A stretch of DNA of 64,000 bases from Pseudomonas sp. St316. Its GTDB lineage: Bacteria > Pseudomonadota > Gammaproteobacteria > Pseudomonadales > Pseudomonadaceae. The translations under genes were made by a program, and so were the position numbers. How positions within the stretch are numbered: position 1 is the stretch's first letter; every line of letters begins with the position of its first letter. Below the pieces are notes generated by a model, which was given only the letters and a program-made list of their open reading frames with translations, ran no database searches and was not told the DNA's origin. The DNA is taken from NCBI RefSeq assembly GCF_018325905.1, contig NZ_AP021901.1, positions 2,294,001 through 2,358,000 of the forward strand, written 5' to 3'. Of the stretch, positions 46,093 through 53,729 are shown piece after piece.

Positions 46093-46862
46093 TCGAGCTG
46101 GCTACGCCGCCGAGCGGCACTCATGGCCGGGTTGCCCTGGTTACGGGCGCCGCACGGGGTATCGGCCTGGGCATCGCTGCCTGGTTGATCTGTGAAGGCT
46201 GGCAGGTGGTGCTGACCGATCTGGACCGCGAACGCGGTTCCAAGGTGGCGAAGACCCTGGGTGACAATGCCTGGTTCATCGCCATGGATGTGGCGGACGA
46301 GGCGCAGGTCGCCACCGGTATTGCCGAGGTGCTTGGGCAGTTCGGGCGGCTCGACGCGCTGGTGTGCAACGCAGCCATCGCCGATCCGCACAACATCACC
46401 CTGGAAAGCCTGGACCTGGCTTATTGGAATCGGGTCCTGGCGGTGAACCTGGGTGGGCCGATGCTGCTGGCCAAGCACTGCGCGCCGTATCTGCGCGCCC
46501 ACAACGGCGCCATCGTCAACCTGGCCTCGACCCGCGCCGCGCAATCGGAACCCGACACCGAAGCCTATGCTGCGAGCAAGGGCGGCTTGCTGGCCCTGAC
46601 TCATGCCCTGGCAATCAGCCTCGGGCCGGAGATCCGGGTCAACGCCGTCAGCCCTGGCTGGATCGACGCGCGCGATCCCTCCCAGCGTCGTGCGCAGCCG
46701 CTGACCGACGCCGATCATGCCCAGCATCCAGCGGGCAGGGTAGGCACGGTAGAGGACGTGGCGGCGATGGTGGCGTGGCTGTTGTCGCGCAATGCCGGTT
46801 TTGTCACGGGGCAGGAGTTCGTCGTGGACGGCGGCATGACCAAGAAAATGATTTATACGTAA
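46089..46862 (+). CDS. SDR family oxidoreductase
   Basis: A 257-residue short-chain dehydrogenase/reductase. Cofactor loop [16 protein letters not shown] (about 20-35), NAAIADP (about 95-101), catalytic Ser-Tyr-Lys as S in NLASTRA (about 143) and YAASKGG (about 157-163). An acidic residue after the second strand (DLDRERG) suggests NAD(H). It starts with GTG overlapping the metZ stop by four bases, so it is translated with metZ. Substrate unknown. Confidence 0.92.
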   Translation: MIELATPPSGTHGRVALVTGAARGIGLGIAAWLICEGWQVVLTDLDRERGSKVAKTLGDNAWFIAMDVADEAQVATGIAEVLGQFGRLDALVCNAAIADPHNITLESLDLAYWNRVLAVNLGGPMLLAKHCAPYLRAHNGAIVNLASTRAAQSEPDTEAYAASKGGLLALTHALAISLGPEIRVNAVSPGWIDARDPSQRRAQPLTDADHAQHPAGRVGTVEDVAAMVAWLLSRNAGFVTGQEFVVDGGMTKKMIYT

Positions 46863-46915
46863 GTGCAGTTGTGGGTGCCGTTTGAAACTGTTTTGAAAAA
46901 ACTTCAACCCTGCTA

Positions 46916-46944
46916 TTGACTTAGCTTCGGTACCTGCGTAAATT
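46916..46944 (+). promoter_or_regulatory. Promoter of the tRNA-Val/Asp cluster
   Basis: TTGACT (46916-46921), a 17-bp spacer, and TAAATT (46939-46944), with a GC-rich discriminator (CGCGGCC) suggesting growth-rate control. Confidence 0.8.
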
Positions 46945-46965
46945 TCGCGGCCTCAACGAAGCAAA

Positions 46966-47041
46966 GGGTGATTAGCTCAGCTGGGAGAGCGTCTGCCTTA
47001 CAAGCAGAATGTCGGCGGTTCGATCCCGTCATCACCCACCA
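46966..47041 (+). tRNA. tRNA-Val (TAC)
   Basis: A 76-nt tRNA with encoded CCA; acceptor GGGTGAT / ATCACCC; anticodon loop CCTTACAAG gives TAC. Confidence 0.97.
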
Positions 47042-47099
47042 TGTTTTACGAGAGTCTTGTGAAAGCAAGACGGAAGCTGTCAAAAGCCTCCACCGACGC

Positions 47100-47176
47100 G
47101 CAGCGGTAGTTCAGTCGGTTAGAATACCGGCCTGTCACGCCGGGGGTCGCGGGTTCGAGTCCCGTCCGCTGCGCCA
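47100..47176 (+). tRNA. tRNA-Asp (GTC), copy 1
   Basis: A 77-nt tRNA beginning GCAGCGGTAGTTCAGTCGG; anticodon loop CTGTCACG gives GTC; CCA encoded. Identical to the next copy. Confidence 0.97.
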
Positions 47177-47265
47177 TATTTTCCGAAACAGGTTCGCCTG
47201 GTTCGAGATCCAAACCCAAGGGTTTTGATCAGACGAGTTAACTGGACGCAAGTCCATAGCGATAC

Positions 47266-47342
47266 GCAGCGGTAGTTCAGTCGGTTAGAATACCGGCCTG
47301 TCACGCCGGGGGTCGCGGGTTCGAGTCCCGTCCGCTGCGCCA
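47266..47342 (+). tRNA. tRNA-Asp (GTC), copy 2
   Basis: Identical to the tRNA-Asp at 47100, 166 bp downstream; the spacers differ. Confidence 0.97.
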
Positions 47343-47414
47343 TATCTGCTTCGAGGCCCACTGAACGCCTTGAAGCTAGGAAGAAGGCTGAAAAGCTATC
47401 TTCTAGTCGATAGC

Positions 47415-47445
47415 AAAAACCCTGGTCGAAAGACCGGGGTTTTTT
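47415..47445 (+). terminator. Terminator of the tRNA-Val/Asp cluster
   Basis: AACCCTGGTC, loop GAAA, GACCGGGGTT with a long T run. Strong rho-independent terminator. Confidence 0.9.
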
Positions 47446-47470
47446 GTTTTTGTGGTTTGGAGTTTTTCTG

Positions 47471-47629
47471 ATGAATCGAGACGAGTTGGCCGAGACAGTC
47501 CCTGATGACATCAAAACTCAAGAGAAGCGGAGTCGTCTGACCCGCGAAGCATTGGCCGATGTTGGTGCTGGTCGCGTGATTGATCATCAGGCTGTTCAGG
47601 CCTGGGTTGAAAGTCTCGGATTGGAATAA
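47471..47629 (+). CDS. Small protein, possible RHH/antitoxin-like, 52 aa
   Basis: A 52-residue charged protein (MNRDELAETVPDDIKTQEKR, ending in an AVQAWVESLGLE helix). The start at 47471 is preferred over 47444, which lies in the terminator; GGAG is about ten bases upstream. Its ALADVGAGRVIDHQAVQAW segment looks like the C-terminal part of small CopG-type regulators or antitoxins, but no partner toxin gene is nearby. The call stays tentative. Confidence 0.5.
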   Translation: MNRDELAETVPDDIKTQEKRSRLTREALADVGAGRVIDHQAVQAWVESLGLE

Positions 47630-47631
47630 GT

Positions 47632-47676
47632 CCGTGGCGAGGGAGCTTGCTCCCGCTGGGCTGCGTAGCAGCCCTT
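47632..47676. repeat. GTGGCGAGGGAGC repeat (second REP family)
   Basis: CGTGGCGAGGGAGCTTGCTC followed by GGGCTGCGTAGCAGCCC, the same two modules seen at 23760-23874, here as a single copy between two convergent genes. Confidence 0.78.
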
Positions 47677-47689
47677 GTTGTTGGCGGCT

Positions 47690-48973
47690 TCAGAACCCCA
47701 ATTTATCCCGCAACCCGTAATACCAAGCCCCCATCGCCGCAAACGGCGTACGCAACAACTGACCGCCAGGGAAAGGGTAGTGGGGCAGGTCGGCAAACGC
47801 ATCAAAACGCTCTGCCTGGCCACGCAGCGCCTCAGCCAGCACCTTGCCCGCCAGGTGCGTATACGTCACGCCATGGCCGCTGCAGCCCTGGGAATAATAA
47901 ATGTTATCCCCCAGCCGCCCGACCTGCGGAAGCCGCGACAGCGTCAGCAGGAAATTTCCGGTCCAGGCGTAATCGATCTTCACGTCCTTGAGCTGCGGGA
48001 AGGCCTTGAGCATCTTCGGACGAATGATCGCCTCAATGTTCGCCGGATCCCTCGCGCCATACACCACGCCGCCGCCGAAGATCAGGCGCTTGTCACCCGT
48101 CAGCCGGTAGTAATCGAGCAGATAGTTGCAGTCTTCGACGCAATAATCCTGAGGCAGCAGGCTATGAGCCAGTTCATCGCCCAGCGGCGCGGTGGCGATC
48201 ACCTGCGTGCCGCAAGGCATCGACTTGGCCGCCAACTCCGGCACCAGATTGCCCAGGTAGGCATTGCCCGCGACGATAATGAACTTGGCCCTGACCTTGC
48301 CTTGCGGCGTATGCACAACGGGACTGGCGCCACGCTCGATGCGTACCGCCGGCGACTGCTCATAAATCACCCCGCCAAGGGACTCCACAGCCGCGGCTTC
48401 GCCCAAGGCCAGGTTGAGTGGATGAATATGCCCGCCGCTCATATCGAGCATGCCGCCCACATACTCATCGCAAGCCACCACCTCGCGAATACGCCGCTGA
48501 TCGAGCAACTCCAACTGGGTATGCCCGAAACGCTCCCATAAACGCTTCTGCGACTCCAGGTGGCCCATCTGTTTAGCGGTGAGGGCGGCGAATACACCGC
48601 CGTCCTTCAAATCACATTGAATCTGATATTTCGCCACCCGCTCGCGAATGATCCGTCCACCCTCGAACGCCATGTTGCCCAGCAACTGCGCTTGCTGCGG
48701 GCCGACGCTACGCTCGATCACATCAATGTCGCGGCTATAACTGTTAACGATCTGCCCGCCGTTACGACCCGAAGCCCCAAAGCCGACCTTCGCCGCCTCA
48801 AGCACGGTGACCTTGAAACCGTTCTCCAGCAAAAACAACGCAGAGGACAGGCCGGTATAACCAGCGCCGATCACGCAAACATCCGTCTCGACGTCATCCT
48901 GCAGGGCAGGGCGCGGAGGAACCGGGTTGGCCGACGCGGCGTAATAGGACGCTGGATAGGATGTGTTCGCCAT
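47690..48973 (-). CDS. FAD-dependent amine oxidase, PuuB-like
   Basis: A 427-residue D-amino-acid-oxidase-family flavoprotein. The N-terminal FAD loop DVCVIGAGYTGLSSALFL (about 31-48) is followed by a second glycine-rich strand (GFGASGRNGGQIV, about 66-78) and the C-terminal GCSGHGVTYTHLAGKVLAEA. The SYPASYYAASANPVPPRP opening resembles gamma-glutamylputrescine oxidase (PuuB), which oxidises gamma-glutamylputrescine in putrescine breakdown. Other Pseudomonas paralogues act on related amines, so the substrate is not certain. It runs alone, toward the small gene. Confidence 0.85.
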   Translation of the reverse strand: MANTSYPASYYAASANPVPPRPALQDDVETDVCVIGAGYTGLSSALFLLENGFKVTVLEAAKVGFGASGRNGGQIVNSYSRDIDVIERSVGPQQAQLLGNMAFEGGRIIRERVAKYQIQCDLKDGGVFAALTAKQMGHLESQKRLWERFGHTQLELLDQRRIREVVACDEYVGGMLDMSGGHIHPLNLALGEAAAVESLGGVIYEQSPAVRIERGASPVVHTPQGKVRAKFIIVAGNAYLGNLVPELAAKSMPCGTQVIATAPLGDELAHSLLPQDYCVEDCNYLLDYYRLTGDKRLIFGGGVVYGARDPANIEAIIRPKMLKAFPQLKDVKIDYAWTGNFLLTLSRLPQVGRLGDNIYYSQGCSGHGVTYTHLAGKVLAEALRGQAERFDAFADLPHYPFPGGQLLRTPFAAMGAWYYGLRDKLGF

Positions 48974-49115
48974 TCTGCAACCTCTGTTTTATATTTTTTA
49001 CGAATGCAGCGATCCTACCCGAGATAAAAATCGGCCGCCAGCCACCCCCAAATCTTCGTTGCCTTGGCGAAATTAAATATTTTGCATATTCATAGGGTTA
49101 GGTGAAAAAAAGGTG

Positions 49116-49143
49116 TTGACACCCCTTTGGAATTCCGTAGAAT
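49116..49143 (+). promoter_or_regulatory. Promoter of tRNA-Val (GAC)
   Basis: A perfect TTGACA (49116-49121), a 16-bp spacer, and TAGAAT (49138-49143), 13 bases before the tRNA. Confidence 0.85.
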
Positions 49144-49156
49144 GCCGCCTCACAGC

Positions 49157-49233
49157 AGGCACGTAGCTCAGTTGGTTAGAGCACCACCTTGACATGGTGG
49201 GGGTCGTTGGTTCGAGTCCAATCGCGCCTACCA
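49157..49233 (+). tRNA. tRNA-Val (GAC), target of the integrative element
   Basis: A 77-nt tRNA with CCA; anticodon stem-loop CCACCTTGACATGGTGG gives GAC. The acceptor stem AGGCACG / CGCGCCT has one mismatch: A at position 5 (49161) faces C at position 68 (49225). The 3' part from 49188 onward is duplicated at 55754, showing that an element has integrated in the anticodon loop and restored the gene. Confidence 0.95.
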
Positions 49234-49258
49234 AACAAAATCCGCTCTGCTGGGCGGT
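49188..49258 (+). repeat. attL direct repeat, 71 bp
   Basis: From the anticodon loop (CTTGACATGG) through the tRNA 3' end and 25 bp beyond (ending TGCTGGGCGGT). It is identical over all 71 bp to 55754-55824. Confidence 0.95.
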
Positions 49259-49263
49259 GTGAG

Positions 49264-49290
49264 GGGGAATCCGAAAGGGTTCCCCTTTTT
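49264..49290 (+). terminator. Terminator of tRNA-Val supplied by the element
   Basis: GGGGAATCC, loop GAAA, GGGTTCCCC, then TTTTT. It lies just inside the element beyond attL, so the element replaces the native terminator it displaced. Confidence 0.88.
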
Positions 49291-49748
49291 CTTTGCCTAA
49301 GAAAACGTTCACAAATTATAGGCTTCGTTCACACAAGGCAATGTGAACGTGGATTCATGCCTGCCTCTGTTCACACTCAGAATCGTGAATGACCATACCT
49401 AACCTATTGATGCGTAAGGCTTGAGCCCTTTCTTGTCTAGGTGGTGGTACGTTCGCAAGCTCACTCCCTTGCCCGTTGTTCGTCCCTCACAAGGGCAGGC
49501 TTTCTAACCAACTGAGCTACGTGCCTGCTGTGAGGCGATAGACGCATATCGGCCACGCTCTACACCCCAACGCTATGTGTTGAATCATGAACGCCTTGAA
49601 TGGGCCTGTAGGAATTCCTGTAAGGGTTTGTTTAACGGGGTGGGGAAGGGGGTTGGGGGTGGGGTGCTTATGTATGCAATGTGGCTCATCAATTTCTAGC
49701 AAAAATGCTGGCTTTCTGCTATCCATTTAGAAAATAGCAGAGGTTCCT
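49291..49748. other. Left end of the element, no gene
   Basis: No gene is supported here. It holds an inverted tRNA-Val half-copy (separate entry), a hairpin-prone stretch (GCCCGTTG... and CCCTCACAAGGGCAGGC around 49471-49500), and a G-rich run near 49637-49670. The region before the DUF2513 gene carries its promoter (unresolved). Confidence 0.5.
49503..49537 (-). repeat. Inverted copy of the tRNA-Val 5' half, 35 nt
   Basis: The reverse complement of 49503-49537 equals 49146-49180 exactly (CGCCTCACAGCAGGCACGTA and on to GTTGGTTAGA): ten bases upstream of tRNA-Val plus its first 24 nt, with the same A at position 5. It stops at the D-arm and cannot form a full tRNA. Confidence 0.92.
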
Positions 49749-50123
49749 ATGAAACGTGATCTAGATCTTGTTCGTGAAATTCTTATCCATTACGAAGAAA
49801 AAGATAATGACGCTATGGATAAGGAGCTATCTTTAGACGGCCATGCTCAGTCTAAAATTAACTATCATTTATTGCTCATGGACGAAGCTGGATTGCTGCG
49901 CTGCGAAAAAACCTACTCTAGCACTACACCTACTAGAGTTATAAAGGTCTATCCATTTTCCATGACCTGGAAGGGGCACGAGTTTCTAGATGCTGCCAGA
50001 GATAATAAAGTTTGGGCTAAAGCTAAGTCTGTCTGCGTTGAAAAATCTGGTGTATTGACATTTGAGATAGTCAAAGACCTACTTATTCTAATGGCAAAAG
50101 ATAAGCTTGGATTGCCGCAATAG
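49749..50123 (+). CDS. DUF2513 domain protein
   Basis: A 124-residue protein matching the DUF2513 family: the opening MKRDLDLVREILIHYEEKD, a central KINYHLLLMDEAGLL winged-helix-like region, and the strongly conserved MTWKGHEFLDAARDNKVWAK block (about 73-92). Family members are small proteins of phages and mobile elements with no established role. AGAGGTTCCT precedes the ATG. It is the first rightward gene of the element. Confidence 0.85.
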   Translation: MKRDLDLVREILIHYEEKDNDAMDKELSLDGHAQSKINYHLLLMDEAGLLRCEKTYSSTTPTRVIKVYPFSMTWKGHEFLDAARDNKVWAKAKSVCVEKSGVLTFEIVKDLLILMAKDKLGLPQ

Positions 50124-50176
50124 CGTGTGTGTCGCGAGTGCGAATTCACTTATTCTCAGAGCGGGATAAATTTCAA

Positions 50177-50341
50177 ATGAAATGGATTGCAGCTTCAATT
50201 GTTTTTTCTGCTTTGATTCTCTCATACGCTATTAGCATGCCGTTTCGTGATTGTGTAGCGGGCTATATAACCCAAGCAAAGAATGCTGGGGCATCAACAC
50301 GAGCGTTGGCAGCTATGACATGTCAAGTTCAGCGAGGCTAG
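50177..50341 (+). CDS. Small membrane protein, 54 aa
   Basis: Starting at ATG 50177 the frame encodes MKWIAASIVFSALILSYAIS, one hydrophobic segment (about 3-21) followed by a polar tail containing two cysteines. The frame is open back to 50129 (GTG). The upstream GCGGGATAAA is a weak ribosome site. It is not recognised. Confidence 0.4.
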   Translation: MKWIAASIVFSALILSYAISMPFRDCVAGYITQAKNAGASTRALAAMTCQVQRG

Positions 50342-50382
50342 GTCTTGACTTTCAGTTATAGGCAAGCGTATAAATATGCTCT

Positions 50383-50689
50383 TAGGCAAACGGGCCTAGT
50401 AGATGCTGAACTGTACGTCTCAGAGAGTGAGACGCTTCAACGTCAGTAGCGTCATAGCGAACCTTCAATGGTGTAGTGATGGTGTGAACGCTCAGAAGAC
50501 CGAGCCGGTGGTTAGTAGACAGGCCGAGGTGCCACCCTCATAGGTGGAGCGCTTACCCCTTCTGGCGTGGTTAGGAGGGCAGATTACTGGTAGCTGAACT
50601 ATCAGGCACAGAAGGCGCTAGCCCCTGTGAAGAACGGCCAATGTGGTAACACATTGAGCACCCCTAAGGGGCACTAGGTGAGTACCTAG
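50383..50689 (+). ncRNA. Candidate structured non-coding RNA in the element
   Basis: A stretch of about 300 bp without a plausible gene but packed with perfect hairpins: TAGGC/GCCTA (about 50383), CGTCTC-AGAGAGT-GAGACG (50416-50434), CCACC/GGTGG (50532-50547), CTGGTAG-CTGAA-CTATCAG (50587-50605), CAATGTG-GTAA-CACATTG (50639-50656, a GNRA loop), CCCC-TAA-GGGG (about 50661-50671) and CTAGGT-GAGT-ACCTAG (50674-50689). It is more GC-rich than its neighbours. Strand is inferred from the flanking rightward genes. It matches no RNA class I can name. Confidence 0.5.
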
Positions 50690-50732
50690 AACCGAGCGTA
50701 AGGCACTCTATGTCATAGCTATATCAAAATGG

Positions 50733-50972
50733 ATGGCTGCAATGGATAGCGATCAGTCACGCTTGACCTCAATGATAAAAATGACTGCGTTGTATCACCC
50801 CATTGGTTTGCTATGTAATGTGCTCATGACTTCTGTCTTGATTTCTGCGTTGTGTATAGCGGTATTCAAGGGCAAGATCATAGGTGCTTTGATTCTTGTG
50901 GCTGTAGCTTTGATTGTCCGATTTATTATAATGGCGCTGCTAAGATTCTACCTTGCTAGAAAGTATCACTAA
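50733..50972 (+). CDS. Small two-TM membrane protein, 79 aa
   Basis: Two hydrophobic segments (about 23-42 and 46-68) with a basic C-terminus (RFYLARKYH). The ATG at 50733 or 50742 could start it; no strong ribosome site is visible. Small membrane proteins of this kind are common cargo of phage-related elements. It directly follows the structured non-coding block. Not recognised. Confidence 0.5.
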   Translation: MAAMDSDQSRLTSMIKMTALYHPIGLLCNVLMTSVLISALCIAVFKGKIIGALILVAVALIVRFIIMALLRFYLARKYH

Positions 50973-51028
50973 TCTGGTCAGTAGCGTTGGGCACCATTAC
51001 ATCCCCTCTGTTTTAATAAATAATTATT

Positions 51029-51379
51029 CTATTTGCCGCTCACAAGACTGAGTCTTTGCACGTCAGCTTCATACTCGTCAGCAATCCGCTTGCTAATCGC
51101 TACTTCACGCTCTACGTCTGTTTTCCTTGGGCGTCCTACTGGTCTTGCGCTACCAGTTACCTTAAGCATCTCCTTAACCGCTGCTATATTCCCGTTGACA
51201 AGTTCCTGTTTTAATATCTCAATCGACTTATCATGCCAGTAAATACGGTGTTCCTCTTTCCATCCCTGCTCTTCAGCGTAAGTATCTAAGGTGAGCATGG
51301 TTACGCCTAAGCGTTTAGCCAGGTCACAGTGTGAGTTGGTCTCAATGTATTCGGTCTTGTCTTTCTCTGTAAGGTTCAT
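51029..51379 (-). CDS. Hypothetical protein with AT-hook-like motif, 116 aa
   Basis: A mostly helical 116-residue protein from MNLTEKDKTEYIETNSHCDL. It has a helix-turn-helix-like N-terminal part (DLAKRLGVTMLTLDTYAEEQ, about 19-38) and an AT-hook-like GRPRK (about 79-83), both pointing to DNA binding. The frame is open back to 51511, but only the ATG at 51379 has a GAGAG site nearby. It is the last of the leftward genes. Confidence 0.6.
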   Translation of the reverse strand: MNLTEKDKTEYIETNSHCDLAKRLGVTMLTLDTYAEEQGWKEEHRIYWHDKSIEILKQELVNGNIAAVKEMLKVTGSARPVGRPRKTDVEREVAISKRIADEYEADVQRLSLVSGK

Positions 51380-51533
51380 GGTGCTCTCTGTCTTGTGTGT
51401 TTGATTGTGATTATTAAGGTGAGTGAATAGCAGATGATGTTTAGGGCTATGGCTAGAATGCTGTAGTTTTGCATTATCTGTAAGATTAATAGCTGAGTGT
51501 ATTGAAGGCATAGCAGGAGGGTTAGAAGGTAAG

Positions 51534-51755
51534 TCACTGTCTGATTGCTGGCGCTTCCTGAATTTCTTTTAGGTCGCATCGCGAGATATAACCTACGGCT
51601 TGTAAGGTGAGGCGATTGTTAAGAGAAATATTGTATAGCGCTTGATGGTCATTGCGATTATGAACTATCTCTTTGGCTAAGCCTCTAGAAATAACTATAT
51701 TTTTGATTGCGAATGAGGTGAAGCTAAGTATTCTGATTGTGTCTAAATCTGACAT
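51534..51755 (-). CDS. Hypothetical protein, 73 aa
   Basis: A 73-residue protein (MSDLDTIRILSFTSFAIKNI and on) with no recognised domain. The start at 51755 is favoured; upstream in the same frame lie cysteine-rich low-complexity codons that overlap repeats. It is leftward between the helicase-like gene and the AT-hook gene. Confidence 0.45.
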   Translation of the reverse strand: MSDLDTIRILSFTSFAIKNIVISRGLAKEIVHNRNDHQALYNISLNNRLTLQAVGYISRCDLKEIQEAPAIRQ

Positions 51756-51991
51756 TCTTGTTATCCATTGGAATGTATGTCTTAATGTCACTGCGTGACA
51801 GGAGCAGAAGCAAAAGCAAGAGCACGCCACGTAGTGGCATACGCATAAAGAAGATCAAGAGCGATGCACTAATAGGCGCTTTGCTTTTGATTCTCTCTTT
51901 AATGCGTGCTCTTTGTCGGCTGTGCCGACGTTGCTCTTGAACTTCTAAGGCTAAAAGTGTGTAAAATCTCTTAGAGTATCTTTAAGGAAAA
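51756..51991. other. Spacer with nested inverted repeats, no gene
   Basis: It contains several complementary pieces: AGAGCACGC (about 51816) with GCGTGCTCT (about 51906), and GCAAAAGCAAGAG with GCGCTTTGCTTTTG. There is also GTCGGC-TGT-GCCGAC (about 51917-51931). A cruciform or folded RNA is possible; it could act as a replication origin for the element, but there is no direct proof. Confidence 0.45.
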
Positions 51992-53455
51992 TTACACAGT
52001 CTGCTTTAGCCACAAGCTCACGGTTCTATTGCTGACTCCCATTAAGCTAGCAATTTTCCTTGCTGATAAACCTTCTGATGACAATTCTTTAGCAATCAAA
52101 ATGTTGTCTTCTTGCTTGCTTCTTGAACTTGTGAGTGGAGCTGGTCGAGTAAGGTCTTTTAGGATTAGATGGTTACCCCTAAGGTCAAATGCTAGGTGTC
52201 GTGCTGATTCCTCTGTAGGTACAAAGTGAACTGTAGGCCTATCGTTGCTGAAGGTCCTGATACTGCTACGTGTAGCAGCTTGAAATATCAGCTCTCTGTA
52301 GCGTTCATTACGCAAGGCTTGTTTACCTAAAATCGAAGAGATATCCATCTTCTCCAGCATCTCAGAGTTGTTCTGGTCATCAATAGGGTTAGGGTTACCA
52401 TGAATCAACGAAAGTGTGTGGTGTACGTCTGAATAGCCATTCAAACCCCTTGCATCAAAGGGAATGCGTATTACATTAGGATGGTCGTCAAATGGGTACT
52501 TGCACCACTCATGAACTTGTACAAGGATGGGTTCGCCTTGCACGAACTCTATAGCATCACGTAACAGCGTATGCCCGTAGACACTATCGCTCCAGTCTTC
52601 AGCTACAGCCCCATCAGGGAGCGTAAGGAGCATGGTCTTGCTAACCTTGCTGCCCCCAATCAATGGGTAGATGTAGCTCTCAAATTTATAGCGTCTGTAT
52701 TCTGGTGTGAATTTAGACTCTGCAATGGTATAGCCCTTGGTGAGGGCATGTTGATATGCAAGGGTGCCTGTAACGTTAGCTCCGAGGATGTGTGTCTCAG
52801 AGGCGTGCTCATAGATCCCACTCAAGTCAAAGTAATCAATCACTCTAACTTGCCACTTCCACTTGCTTTCCTTCTTGCTCAGATATTCCTTAATGAATAC
52901 ATCCGCTTTGCCCCTGAGCAATGCTCCTAAGCAAGTGGTGATTGTTGACATTCCCTTGTCATCGATTACATCTGAATAGATCGCTCGTGCTTCCTTGGTC
53001 ATTCCTTGCTTGATAGATGCTTTTGTCGAGACGCTATCAATTTCAATGAATTTTTCTAGGAAGTTTGTATAGGCGTGGTCGCCAATATCTCGGGTGAGAT
53101 TGTTAGCGACAGATGGGACTTCATCAATGACCACAATCCAATCTTGCAGGTAGCAAGGATCAAGGTCTAGTAAGGTCTTGTGCGTGATGATAAGAACCTT
53201 GGGGTCATCTTCTAGGAGCGTACATTCTACGGTGTCAGTGACATGCTTGTGGGTGTCACTATTGATTACGCAAATGTGATTGATGCCAATTGCTTGGATA
53301 CGCTTAACGACATCTTTTGACAGTACCTTGGTAGGTACAGCATAGAGATAGCGTTTGTAGGGATCGTAGTCTAGCTCTCTGATGAATTGTTCTGTCTTGC
53401 CTGTACCCGGTGTGGCCTCTGCTACGTATATGACCCTTGACTCACTTAGGCTCAA
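51992..53455 (-). CDS. Helicase-like ATPase with C-terminal HTH, element replication candidate
   Basis: A 487-residue protein. Walker A is VAEATPGTGKTEQF (about 11-24) and Walker B is WIVVIDEVPSV (about 106-116, a DEVP form of the DEAD/DEAH box), with a motif Ia-like YAVPTKVLS (about 38-46). The second RecA-like half is only weakly recognisable (ILGANVTGTLA; IRIPFDARGLNGY). The C-terminal 40 residues form a helix-turn-helix (LSARKIASLMGVSNRTVSLW). It may open DNA at an origin, which would make it the element's replication protein (inference). Its start overlaps the next upstream gene by 14 bp. Confidence 0.78.
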   Translation of the reverse strand: MSLSESRVIYVAEATPGTGKTEQFIRELDYDPYKRYLYAVPTKVLSKDVVKRIQAIGINHICVINSDTHKHVTDTVECTLLEDDPKVLIITHKTLLDLDPCYLQDWIVVIDEVPSVANNLTRDIGDHAYTNFLEKFIEIDSVSTKASIKQGMTKEARAIYSDVIDDKGMSTITTCLGALLRGKADVFIKEYLSKKESKWKWQVRVIDYFDLSGIYEHASETHILGANVTGTLAYQHALTKGYTIAESKFTPEYRRYKFESYIYPLIGGSKVSKTMLLTLPDGAVAEDWSDSVYGHTLLRDAIEFVQGEPILVQVHEWCKYPFDDHPNVIRIPFDARGLNGYSDVHHTLSLIHGNPNPIDDQNNSEMLEKMDISSILGKQALRNERYRELIFQAATRSSIRTFSNDRPTVHFVPTEESARHLAFDLRGNHLILKDLTRPAPLTSSRSKQEDNILIAKELSSEGLSARKIASLMGVSNRTVSLWLKQTV

Positions 53456-53729
53456 TCAGTTTTCCTTCTTTAAGTAGGCTGTCTACTAGTTTGATGATGT
53501 AACTCGGATGAGTGAAATTACCTGTTAGCTCGTGAGGTATTTTGTTTCCCTTGATTTTCAGAACCTGATAGTAGCCGTACTGGCTCATCCCATATTCGAC
53601 AAACTTGTAGTCCCGTATACCTGTGATGAGTCGGTTCTTCTGTTCAATGCTACAGTCCATTGCTCCTAGCTCAGAGCGTCGTTCTTGTAGTGCTCGCTGT
53701 TCAGCTTCTGTTAGATAAGTATTGCCCAT
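53442..53729 (-). CDS. Hypothetical protein, 95 aa
   Basis: A 95-residue protein (MGNTYLTEAEQRALQERRSE) with a charged N-terminal helix and a mixed C-terminal part. Its 3' end overlaps the helicase-like gene by 14 bp and its start abuts the 136-aa gene, so all are one transcript. GGAGAG lies upstream of the start. No domain is recognised. Confidence 0.7.
   Translation of the reverse strand: MGNTYLTEAEQRALQERRSELGAMDCSIEQKNRLITGIRDYKFVEYGMSQYGYYQVLKIKGNKIPHELTGNFTHPSYIIKLVDSLLKEGKLIEPK

Noticed and set aside
49440-49537. A novel tRNA on the minus strand
   Set aside because: The 5' half is an exact tRNA-Val copy, but the sequence after TTAGA does not form an anticodon arm with a 7-base loop or a T-arm.
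50383-50689. Retron msr-msd as an explanation for the hairpin block
   Set aside because: No reverse transcriptase gene occurs in the element or nearby.
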